From the NCBI GenBank assembly GCA_041160955.1, contig JBEAVK010000006.1:1-5985 (forward strand): a stretch of DNA of 5,985 bases, in the 5' to 3' direction. The number at the start of each line of letters is the position of its first letter. The first letter of the stretch is position 1. Positions 1 through 5,985 of the stretch are shown one piece after another. The translations under genes and the position numbers were made by a program. This stretch comes from M3007 sp041160955. GTDB taxonomy: Bacteria; Bacteroidota; Bacteroidia; Chitinophagales; Saprospiraceae. Below the pieces are notes generated by a model. That model worked only from the letters and a program-made list of their open reading frames with translations. It searched no databases and had not been told where the DNA came from.

Positions 1-2812
1 CGCACTGCCCTTCAAAGTCACCAAGAGAGACATTGAATTTAACCTCTGGCGCACCTATTCCCGAATAGCAATAGCTTGTTCCTGTACAAGTACTTGGGTC
101 TGTCAGTTCCAGCACTACCTCTCCCTCGCATTCTACCCCAACAAAGCCGCCGCCTCCACTGCCTCCACTAGGTGGCTCGTCGCAGGGTAACGTTACACCA
201 TTAGGTGCTTCCACGTATATGGGCGTTGCATCCGGGAAAAACGGATCGGGAATACCCGTAAACAAACAGCCTACTTTATAATTACAAGTTCCATCTCCGT
301 TGCTTTTTAAAATCACATTAAAATCAATGAATTCTTCTGATTCGTAATTATCGATATCGATATTAAAACTTTCTCCGCATTTTAAATGTAATCTACCTGA
401 ACGACAAGGAAAATCATTGTCCTTGGCTGTATATTCAAATTTATAGCGATTCGAAAAATCAGTACAAAGGTTTTCCCCTTCCTTACGGCAATAGCCTGGG
501 CCACATCTTTTGCACCCTGTACATTCTGTATATGCGTTTATTGTGTAATCTGTACCGGGAATTCTGACGGGTGTAGCAATGGGTACGCCAGGCACAAGTT
601 GATTTACCCCAAATTCTGCACAATATTCTACTTTACATCCATATTGGTCGGATACACTTACCTTGTGAGTGCTATTTATTTCGTTAGGAATATGATAATC
701 CGTTTGTCCTGCCGTGGAGTACTCTCCATTGGGGTCAAATTTTATCCTTCCAATACCGCCATCGGGCCAATGGGTGAATAAATCTGGGTTATTCGGATAT
801 TTTTCGACCAATGGATTGTCGCGCATCCCAATTCTTGGATCCTCTCCAAAGAAAAGAAAATGATTCTCCAAACAGGCATTAATTGTTTTGAAAGGGCTAT
901 AAAGTGCGAACTCTACCATCGGCCCGGTATAAGCACTGTGATCAGTAGATTCCGTAATAGTATTTGTTGAATAATAAGACTGGTTATTACCATCTGTTAT
1001 GGTGAACATATAAGTACCTGCTGCCAAATTATCAATAGATACTATTTTAGACCATGTGCCGAGATTAGTATAGGTTTTGCTGTTACTGCCCCAAGCCACC
1101 GTAATAGGTTCTGGTGTTTCTTCATTTAATGTAAAGGTTACTTTGCCGTTGTGTCCTCCTAAACAAGAATGTTTGACAATGCTCGAAAAGCCAAATCCTA
1201 TTGTATAGCAAGCACTATACCCATCTCTGTAATTGCTACATCCTCCATCAGAAATTGTTACACAATAGGTGCCAGGGCTTATTCCATCTATAGTTCGGGA
1301 ATGAGAAATGAAATTTGGATCACCTTCCTTTTCCCATATAAAATAAACGGGTGAGACACCGTCTCTAAAATTTGCTTTTATAGAACCTAAAAAATTATTA
1401 GTGATGTTTGGTACAACAATTGTTGGATCCCTCAATTTTAAAGGATAATAATACCCATTCGATGGGTTAATAATCGTCGCACAAGTCGGGTCAACGGTAT
1501 TACCGTGACAACAGCATATCATAATACTTGTCGCAGCAGTACACCCATCTTGGTCGGTTACAGTAACGGTATATTCACCTTGACAAAGATTAGATAGTTC
1601 AGGAGAAGAGGAAATAGCATTGAAATTATTGGGACCAGACCATGCGTATATATTATTGGTATATCCGCCATTCCCTGTAACCGAACTGGCCTGAGTGCTA
1701 AATTGTTCATCCAAAATAAGGGCTACTTGTCCATTACATGATGGTGTATTATAAATAGGACACTTTGTGTATGATATTTCTTTAATTCCTATGCTAGAAC
1801 TCGGTAATCCCGCCTCAATTTTCCAGCACTGTGTTAAAGTACACCCTTTATTTAAGTCTTTTACCGTAACACAGTAATCTCCAGCAGCAAGCCCCTCTAA
1901 GGTAGATTGCCCGCCAGTTTGTACGACACCATTACTCCACTTAAATTCATAATTAGCGGTAGGGAAAGGCTCTATTTCCAACCTTCCAGGCGACTCGGTG
2001 GTACAAGCATGCTTTATTTTATTGAGTTTGATACCCTCTATTACGGCCTTTAGTTCTACTATTTGGGAGGCAACACATCCGTTTTTATCGGTCACTTTTA
2101 CTTGGTATATTTTAGGTGGCACACCGGAAAGATCTTCCGTAGTAACACCATTCGACCATAAGTATTGAAATGGAGCGATCCCGAAATTGACCGTTAGATC
2201 AATGCTGCCCGTTGGTGTTTTCGGGCAGGGCTTTACTGTACTAAAACTTAGGTTCGTTGCACTCGGTACAACATAAGAACACGCTGGCATTTCGTAGCAA
2301 GCACTAAAGGTGCTTCCGCAACCTCCACTGATGGTAAGACAATACTTTCCGGGACTCACATTGACTAAATCCTTTGTAGTAGCGATGATAGTCCCATTTT
2401 CGTCGGTCCATTTGAAAAATAAAGGATTTACAGTGGGCTTGAGTACCAGTCTGATGGCACCACCAGTTAATGTAATGGGCGAGACTGGGACAATTATTAC
2501 CTTTTCCACAATAATGGGGTCGGCTTCGATACACCTAGTTACTTTTACTACGAGTACTTTTGTACAACCAAAGGCATTGGTCACAGTCACCGTATAAGTA
2601 CCTTGACATAAATATTGTAAATCCTCCGTATTAGATCCGTTGCTCCAAGCAAAGGTAAAAGGCCCAGCATTACCGTCTGCTGTTATGTCTATCGCTCCGT
2701 CGCACTCAACAGCGGAGGCATGGGTTACGCCTGTTATCCCGATAACAGCGTATGCGCGCCCTGCACAGCAACAGGCCAGCAGGATGCTTAGTATGATTGG
2801 TATGCGTTGCAT
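1..2812 (-). CDS. Giant secreted SprB-repeat adhesin-like protein, 3'-truncated by the window edge
   Basis: Seen: the frame from ATG at 2810-2812 has no stop down to position 2, giving 937 residues and continuing past the left edge. Residues 1-22 form a signal peptide (MQRIPIILSILLACCCAGRAYA) with a likely cut after AYA. Residues 25-726 hold seven clear and one weaker SprB/PKD-like repeat, each running from a Cys/Gly strand through a WSNG-like motif to L-x-x-x-x-G-x-Y-x-V-T-V-x-D-x-x-G-C. Residues 738-937 are a different region with 14 cysteines and an SGGSGGGG linker at 882-889. Family knowledge: SprB repeats (Pfam PF13573) occur in long Bacteroidota surface proteins, including the gliding adhesin SprB, usually exported by the type IX system through a C-terminal domain. 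Inference: this is a surface or secreted adhesin-like protein. It is not called sprB because only the repeat type is shared, and the C-terminus that would show type IX sorting is outside the window. No Shine-Dalgarno precedes the start (CATCAAAAAT), which is normal in this phylum. It lies 188 bp downstream of the orphan gene and may have its own promoter. Confidence 0.9.
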   Translation of the reverse strand, partial: MQRIPIILSILLACCCAGRAYAVIGITGVTHASAVECDGAIDITADGNAGPFTFAWSNGSNTEDLQYLCQGTYTVTVTNAFGCTKVLVVKVTRCIEADPIIVEKVIIVPVSPITLTGGAIRLVLKPTVNPLFFKWTDENGTIIATTKDLVNVSPGKYCLTISGGCGSTFSACYEMPACSYVVPSATNLSFSTVKPCPKTPTGSIDLTVNFGIAPFQYLWSNGVTTEDLSGVPPKIYQVKVTDKNGCVASQIVELKAVIEGIKLNKIKHACTTESPGRLEIEPFPTANYEFKWSNGVVQTGGQSTLEGLAAGDYCVTVKDLNKGCTLTQCWKIEAGLPSSSIGIKEISYTKCPIYNTPSCNGQVALILDEQFSTQASSVTGNGGYTNNIYAWSGPNNFNAISSSPELSNLCQGEYTVTVTDQDGCTAATSIMICCCHGNTVDPTCATIINPSNGYYYPLKLRDPTIVVPNITNNFLGSIKANFRDGVSPVYFIWEKEGDPNFISHSRTIDGISPGTYCVTISDGGCSNYRDGYSACYTIGFGFSSIVKHSCLGGHNGKVTFTLNEETPEPITVAWGSNSKTYTNLGTWSKIVSIDNLAAGTYMFTITDGNNQSYYSTNTITESTDHSAYTGPMVEFALYSPFKTINACLENHFLFFGEDPRIGMRDNPLVEKYPNNPDLFTHWPDGGIGRIKFDPNGEYSTAGQTDYHIPNEINSTHKVSVSDQYGCKVEYCAEFGVNQLVPGVPIATPVRIPGTDYTINAYTECTGCKRCGPGYCRKEGENLCTDFSNRYKFEYTAKDNDFPCRSGRLHLKCGESFNIDIDNYESEEFIDFNVILKSNGDGTCNYKVGCLFTGIPDPFFPDATPIYVEAPNGVTLPCDEPPSGGSGGGGFVGVECEGEVVLELTDPSTCTGTSYCYSGIGAPEVKFNVSLGDFEGQC
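2..523 (-). other. Cysteine-rich non-repeat segment of the adhesin-like protein
   Basis: Residues 764-937 contain 14 cysteines, starting with a tight cluster C764-x2-C767-x2-C770-x4-C775 (TECTGCKRCGPGYC). The SprB pattern is absent here. The segment includes a stretch rich in acidic residues and Asn (about 818-825), a Pro-rich piece (855-880) and the flexible linker SGGSGGGG at 882-889 (146-169). I do not recognise a named domain. The protein is secreted, so disulfides are more likely than an iron-sulfur or zinc site, but the CxxCxxC spacing would also suit metal binding. Confidence 0.55.
635..2740 (-). repeat. Array of SprB/PKD-like repeats with a larger duplicated unit
   Basis: Repeats read from the translation, by residue: R1 25-83, R2 108-173 (diverged), R3 187-246, R4 260-324, R5 345-424, R6 466-536, R7 545-607 and R8 678-726 (weak). 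R1 and R5 share LCQGxYTVTVT. R2 and R6 share SPGxYCxTIS, then GGC, then SACY. R3 and R7 fall at matching places. Offsets between matching copies are 341, 359-363 and 355 residues, so R1-R3 and R5-R7 look like two copies of a unit of about 350 residues. At DNA level a 12-mer, tagcaagcacta, is kept at 2295-2306 and 1206-1217, exactly 1089 bp (363 codons) apart. The cysteine positions suggest disulfides within or between modules; that is inference. Confidence 0.8.
2747..2812 (-). other. Signal peptide of the adhesin-like protein
   Basis: Residues 1-22 have a short basic start (R3), a hydrophobic core IPIILSILLA and an AYA motif that suits signal peptidase I, with mature protein starting at V23. 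The run LLACCCA also resembles a weak lipobox with C14 as the lipidated residue, but Leu at -2 is unusual and no acidic surface-export signal follows the Cys. Signal peptidase I is therefore preferred. The signal peptide also supports ATG 2810-2812 as the true start. Confidence 0.75.
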
Positions 2813-2830
2813 ATTTTTGATGTGTTTGGT

Positions 2831-2850
2831 TTTGATTATTTTGAATCAAA
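2831..2850. promoter_or_regulatory. Perfect inverted repeat upstream of the adhesin start
   Basis: TTTGATT (2831-2837) and AATCAAA (2844-2850) are exact reverse complements with a 6-base spacer. The site lies 19 to 38 bases upstream of the adhesin ATG. It could bind a dimeric regulator or form a hairpin in the 5' untranslated RNA near the start codon. The sequence symmetry is certain; the function is inference, and A/T-rich DNA produces such repeats by chance fairly often. Confidence 0.35.
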
Positions 2851-2968
2851 TTATGTTAATATATAAATTAAATTTAATCTGCACTTTTAGGCAATACAGC
2901 TTCATCAGGCTCAATATGAATTCGTCAATTTATCATCTGCGGCACTACTAAGTACTCAAACGCAGGTT

Positions 2969-2989
2969 AGTTTAATAATTAATTAAACT
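2969..2989 (-). terminator. Possible weak terminator stem-loop after the orphan gene
   Basis: AGTTTAAT (2969-2976) and ATTAAACT (2982-2989) form a perfect 8-bp stem around a 5-base loop, AATTA. It begins 11 bp after the stop codon at 3001-3003, the usual place for a terminator. The stem has one G-C pair, and the minus-strand sequence after it (AACCTGCGTTTG) has no T-run, so it is not a standard intrinsic terminator. It may protect the mRNA 3' end or be chance in A/T-rich DNA. Confidence 0.3.
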
Positions 2990-3000
2990 TGATATTTACT

Positions 3001-3813
3001 TTATTTGTGTAAATTAATCATTTTAACTATGTAGTCTCTAAGCATTTCTGATTTGCAATTGACAAGAACTTCTTCATACTTTAAATCTCTATATTCTCTA
3101 ATTTCGTCATTAGTAGCGGTATTTGAGAGTGTTTTATCAATTGTCTCAAAATTTTTTAACTCAAAATTAGCAAGATCCCCAATTATTGAGTCCCCATACA
3201 GATTCGCAATATTTGAGAAAAAATCATTTGAGTAATCACGCCAACTCGATCTTTCTAGATAAGAAAACCCTCTCCAGTTTTTAATATTTTCTGTTATATA
3301 AACCAATCCATCTAGATCGGCTTTATTGGCTGAAGGCAGATACAAGGTATCTATGTTTGAGTATATGTAATCGTATAGTCCTCCATCAACACTAGCATAC
3401 ATTTTAAACCGAATCTCTAATATTCCGCCATTTTTCATAGCATTGAGAAAGTCCGGCTTTTTGTTATAAAGGGGTAATAGATTGACATAATAATCAAATC
3501 GAATAGGATCACCACGTAGTTGGCAAGGATTCTCCGTCCATATATATCGTGTGCCAGATGAATCCCAAAACATCCAATCTGTGAATGGAAATTTTACTTG
3601 AATCATCGATAAATTATAACACGCATTTATGGATGGCTGCTCGTTATCCTCAGCATCAATCGTTCGGAAGGGGACTGAAATATTGACTTTGTCGTGCGAA
3701 AAAAAACTTTTCGAACTATCCTTTACGGAAAGAATGAGTTGGAATCCAGGTTGCGATATTCCATTTTGAAATATTTGTGCAAGCAGAAAAAATATAATAA
3801 TAATTTTGTTCAT
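3001..3813 (-). CDS. Secreted protein of unknown function, coupled to the metallopeptidase gene
   Basis: I do not recognise this 270-residue protein. Seen: residues 1-20 (MNKIIIIFFLLAQIFQNGIS) are a clear signal peptide, with mature protein probably starting at Q21. Residues 22-160 look beta-rich and aromatic, including FPFTDWMFW and RYIW (about 75-92) and two cysteines, C65 and C97, that could pair. From about 163 to the end the sequence becomes polar and helical, with many Glu, Lys, Asn and Tyr residues, and one further Cys (C253). There is no catalytic motif, lipobox, transmembrane segment after the signal, or type IX C-terminal domain. The ATG lies 11 bp (TTTTATTTAAA) after the stop of the metallopeptidase gene, so the two are almost certainly one transcript and may be translationally coupled. 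Inference from that context only: a periplasmic or secreted partner of the protease, such as an inhibitor, chaperone or anchoring subunit. The start fits both the signal peptide and the spacing. Confidence 0.85.
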   Translation of the reverse strand: MNKIIIIFFLLAQIFQNGISQPGFQLILSVKDSSKSFFSHDKVNISVPFRTIDAEDNEQPSINACYNLSMIQVKFPFTDWMFWDSSGTRYIWTENPCQLRGDPIRFDYYVNLLPLYNKKPDFLNAMKNGGILEIRFKMYASVDGGLYDYIYSNIDTLYLPSANKADLDGLVYITENIKNWRGFSYLERSSWRDYSNDFFSNIANLYGDSIIGDLANFELKNFETIDKTLSNTATNDEIREYRDLKYEEVLVNCKSEMLRDYIVKMINLHK

Positions 3814-3824
3814 TTTAAATAAAA

Positions 3825-5985
3825 TTAATGGTGAGCTGGGCTTTCAACCCTTGATCTAATTAGATTTTCATGATAATAGATAAACTCTACCTCATTGTTA
3901 GTAGAAATTGGCGTCATTATTTTCATTCCACTAAATGTGGAAATTCCTGTCAAACAAGCATTTATAAATTCTTTTCCATCATCCGATGGATTACTATTTG
4001 TGAAGGTGAATATATTACCATGCGATAACCCAAAACAATGCCCGATTTCATGAGGTAATACATTTTCAAGTTTTAATGAACCAGCTGATGTTTCTAAATA
4101 GACACCGTGCCACAAACAAACCATGTCTCCTCCTTTTGCAATTAGGCAGTCATCTACTTCTGCATCCATAGCACTCCCTAAAGGTGAAACTTCCGAGAGA
4201 GGATCAGAATCGCTACGAGTATTTGCTTGCCAACTAGAGAGTACATACAAAACCCAAAAATTTTGAGATGCTATCTGACTTGTTTGTCTTAGCTGATCAT
4301 TATTCAATGATACAGCTTCTTTTTGCGCGAACAAATCCTCATCTATTGGATTCCCTAAAGGATCATATGTAATTTTCTGTTTTAAGTTAGGATAAAATGG
4401 TATATTGGATTCGTTATTAGTAAGTTTACCGCCTCCATCTACGGCTACATCGATACAAACACTTTCATATACTTTTTTGGTATGATCGAAAGAAACCGGA
4501 GTAATTCCTGGTGATGCCGCTCCTGTCCAAGGAAGATCATCATCTATTATTTCAATTGGAATAGCAAGCGAAGCATTGGGAATATTAAATTCTTGCTTAT
4601 TTCCTGTAATAATAGTTATACTATTTGGGAAGGTAGTACCTCCGCCAATACTAATACTGCCATTTGCATAATCATTTAAGTTATCCATTTTTTTCTTCAT
4701 GATAATTTTAAACCCTTGATCAGAAGAAATTACATTAAATATATTAAAACTAACAGGTGATGTGCCATCACTTTTTGTGAGTATGCCTTCAAGAGTTGCT
4801 TTCATTGTCAAGTCCATTTTTGTTGATAACTGCAATGCAGTAGAGGTGCTTTTTACTAAAATTGAATTACCATTTCCTCCATTATTAACCGACGGGTTAC
4901 AAAATACTTGAGCTGATTTACCTATCTTTATTCCACCACCTTCAAAGCGACCATTACTACTAGTTGGAGATCCGTCTCTTAATGGTTGTGTCGGAACGTA
5001 AATATTGGGAGGGCATGATCCGTCGCATTTAATCCCCATTAATTTATCTGTATCGTTCATGTTTTGACCATTAAAATTGGTAAAGATACCAGCAAAACTT
5101 AAATTTTTAGATAAAAAAGATGGCCCATTAGGGCTTTCCATCATGTCATATTCGATATGCAAAGTACGCCAAACAGTAAGAATAGGTGAGTAAAGATTTT
5201 TGCTTATTTCTTTACCTTTCCCCGGATCTCCTGTACATTTATCTACAATCCGATCTTGGTCTCCAGCGTCTTCATTTCGTGTATTAGTCAGAAAAATTTT
5301 GTCATGGTTAGCTGCAATTTTATAATTATCACCACACATCTGGGATACCCAAAAACTTTCAATCATTACTTCTTTTGTTATAACGTCTGGGATCGTATAT
5401 ATTGTCGCAGTTGATGTAATTGACACCGTTATATTTGATCCGGTAATTACCCCTTCTTTTTGCCCTGAAGAATTTGATGTAACATTTGTTGGTGTATTCG
5501 GTAAGGCAAACCCTCGATTATCATTTTCCTTTGTATAAGTTAGCGGACTAGAGGGTGCAGCAGAACCCGCGTAATTACCGTTAGTCCCCGTGTCATTCGG
5601 ATCGACAAATGTTTTATCATTAGAAGGATCATCAATATCAAATGGTCGAACAAATAAATCTTGTTTTACAGGTGGTGCTACGCTTAATGTTATTTTTACC
5701 CCAACACTTGTTTTAACAATAGCACCTTTTACCGTTTCTTTAAGTTCGGGAAATACCCTAAAAGCCCCTTTTCCGTCGAGTTGATCCAAAGTATTACTAT
5801 TATTTTTTCCATCGCCCGTATAACCATTCTCTTTACCGACCCATTCTATTTTCTCTATTCCGACAATCGTAATCGCCACAAACTTATCGGTACAAGCAGG
5901 TTCCAAATCATCATAAGCCCGAGCAAATAGTTTTACCTGTTGTTGTATGGTATGCGCTTCTGTACCCTCTGCCCATATATAGGTC
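3825..5985 (-). CDS. Secreted Ig-like multidomain metzincin zinc metallopeptidase, 5'-truncated by the window edge
   Basis: Seen: 719 residues are visible, ending in PAHH and a TAA at 3825-3827. The frame is open to the right edge, so the N-terminus is missing. Numbering visible residues from the edge, the first 500 or so are beta-rich, Asn/Thr/Ser/Gly-rich and look like Ig-like extracellular modules, with an acidic stretch from 116 (DIDDPSND, then VDPNDTG) and a WRTLHIEYD strand at 272-280. The last 200 or so residues form the catalytic domain: a probable helix FWVLYVLSSWQ (576-586), the zinc motif HEIGHCFGLSH with ligands H645, H649 and H655 and base E646, and the Met-turn IMTP around M690. 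Family knowledge: HExxHxxGxxH with a later Met-turn defines metzincin endopeptidases. Inference: it cleaves proteins outside the cell or at its surface; substrate unknown. No signal peptide can be seen because the start is missing, and the short tail after the Met-turn leaves no room for a type IX C-terminal domain. It is the upstream gene of a tight pair with the orphan gene. Confidence 0.9.
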   Translation of the reverse strand, partial: TYIWAEGTEAHTIQQQVKLFARAYDDLEPACTDKFVAITIVGIEKIEWVGKENGYTGDGKNNSNTLDQLDGKGAFRVFPELKETVKGAIVKTSVGVKITLSVAPPVKQDLFVRPFDIDDPSNDKTFVDPNDTGTNGNYAGSAAPSSPLTYTKENDNRGFALPNTPTNVTSNSSGQKEGVITGSNITVSITSTATIYTIPDVITKEVMIESFWVSQMCGDNYKIAANHDKIFLTNTRNEDAGDQDRIVDKCTGDPGKGKEISKNLYSPILTVWRTLHIEYDMMESPNGPSFLSKNLSFAGIFTNFNGQNMNDTDKLMGIKCDGSCPPNIYVPTQPLRDGSPTSSNGRFEGGGIKIGKSAQVFCNPSVNNGGNGNSILVKSTSTALQLSTKMDLTMKATLEGILTKSDGTSPVSFNIFNVISSDQGFKIIMKKKMDNLNDYANGSISIGGGTTFPNSITIITGNKQEFNIPNASLAIPIEIIDDDLPWTGAASPGITPVSFDHTKKVYESVCIDVAVDGGGKLTNNESNIPFYPNLKQKITYDPLGNPIDEDLFAQKEAVSLNNDQLRQTSQIASQNFWVLYVLSSWQANTRSDSDPLSEVSPLGSAMDAEVDDCLIAKGGDMVCLWHGVYLETSAGSLKLENVLPHEIGHCFGLSHGNIFTFTNSNPSDDGKEFINACLTGISTFSGMKIMTPISTNNEVEFIYYHENLIRSRVESPAHH
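3915..4052 (-). other. Metzincin active site: zinc motif and Met-turn
   Basis: The zinc motif HEIGHCFGLSH is encoded at 4020-4052 and the Met-turn IMTP around 3909-3920, with Met encoded at 3915-3917. The third zinc ligand and the Met are 35 residues apart, within the range seen in metzincins. The residue after the third His is Gly, whereas matrixins have Ser, astacins Glu, reprolysins (adamalysins) Asp and serralysins Pro. The protein can therefore be placed in the clan with confidence but not in a named family. Confidence 0.9.
5574..5639 (-). other. Asp-rich, possibly calcium-binding stretch in the Ig-like region of the metallopeptidase
   Basis: Visible residues 116-137 start with DIDDPSND and continue through VDPND to TGTNGN. 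Six Asp and two Asn fall within the first 16 residues. Dense Asp/Asn/Gly loops of this kind between beta-strands often bind calcium in secreted bacterial proteins. No exact EF-hand or RTX nonapeptide spacing is present, so binding is only an inference. Confidence 0.35.

Larger units (their letters stand above)
2813..3000. other. A/T-rich intergenic region between the orphan gene and the adhesin gene
   Basis: These 188 bp separate the stop of the 270-residue gene from the start of the adhesin gene. No convincing gene lies here. A plus-strand open frame that crosses the gap (2640-2951) is mostly antisense to the adhesin start and is not protein-like. The gap holds two perfect inverted repeats, listed separately. 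A/T tracts such as TAAATTTA (2869-2876) and TAATTTG (minus strand, 2847-2853) resemble the Bacteroidota -7 element TAnnTTTG only in part, and no TTG lies at the right distance, so no promoter is called. The gap leaves room for a separate promoter for the adhesin. Confidence 0.6.

Noticed and set aside
488..523. Ferredoxin-type iron-sulfur domain
   Set aside because: The CxxCxxCx4C spacing lacks the CxxCxxCxxxCP pattern and a second set, and the protein has a signal peptide, so an iron-sulfur ferredoxin is unlikely.
599..1354. Short plus-strand open frames at 599-781 and 1169-1354
   Set aside because: Both are antisense to the continuous adhesin frame and have no features of a gene.
2304..2534. 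Minus-strand open frame of 76 codons inside the adhesin gene
   Set aside because: It lies in another frame of the adhesin coding sequence, and its His/Cys/Trp-rich translation is typical of an out-of-frame reading.
2771..2812. Lipoprotein signal at LLACC in the adhesin
   Set aside because: Leu at -2 is a poor lipobox residue, no acidic export signal follows the Cys, and AYA further on is a good signal peptidase I site.
2847..2894. Possible Bacteroidota promoter for the adhesin gene: TTG at 2892-2894 with TAAATTTA at 2869-2876, or TAATTTG at 2847-2853
   Set aside because: The first pair has a 15-base spacer, shorter than usual, and lacks the final G of TAnnTTTG. The second is one base short and has no matching TTG upstream. 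In such A/T-rich DNA these matches are expected by chance.
2640..2951. Plus-strand open frame of 103 codons across the adhesin start and the intergenic gap
   Set aside because: Two thirds is antisense to the signal peptide and first repeat of the adhesin, the product has no domain-like character, and all real genes here are on the minus strand.
3053..3235. Plus-strand open frame antisense to the orphan gene
   Set aside because: It is fully inside the opposite-strand gene, which has a signal peptide and good spacing; the antisense product has no recognisable feature.
5590..5784. Plus-strand open frame antisense to the metallopeptidase gene
   Set aside because: It is a mirror of a Ser/Thr-rich beta region on the other strand and lacks any independent support.

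Overview
The window looks like chromosomal DNA of a member of the Bacteroidota, probably from a lineage rich in large surface proteins such as Saprospiria or Chitinophagia. This is inferred from three things: SprB-type repeats in a very long secreted protein, A/T-rich gene starts without Shine-Dalgarno sequences, and a run of secreted beta-rich proteins. All three genes lie on the minus strand, so transcription runs from the right edge to the left edge. No RNA gene, CRISPR array, insertion sequence or plus-strand gene is supported.

Right part (3825-5985): the 3' portion of a large secreted zinc metallopeptidase. It has beta-rich Ig-like modules followed by a C-terminal metzincin catalytic domain with motif HEIGHCFGLSH and a downstream Met-turn, IMTP. 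The frame stays open to the right edge, so the true start lies outside the window. The TTG at 5904-5906, which a gene caller could take as the start, is probably not one.

Middle (3001-3813): an unrecognised 270-residue protein with a signal peptide. It starts 11 bp after the protease stop and is almost certainly co-transcribed with it. A 188-bp A/T-rich gap follows (2813-3000), holding two short perfect inverted repeats: one just after the stop of the middle gene, one just before the start of the next gene.

Left part (1-2812): the first 937 residues of a giant secreted protein that runs off the left edge. It has a signal peptide, seven or eight SprB/PKD-like repeats (two sets of which look like copies of a larger unit of about 350 residues), and then a different cysteine-rich segment with a CxxCxxCx4C cluster and a Gly/Ser linker.

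Taken together, the window resembles a cell-surface or secreted module: a protease, a small secreted partner of unknown role, and a repeat-rich adhesin-like protein. A functional link between the adhesin and the other two rests only on adjacency and shared orientation. The most interesting points are the metzincin that fits no named family by its residue after the third His, its tightly coupled orphan partner, the higher-order duplication in the adhesin, and the adhesin's Cys cluster.
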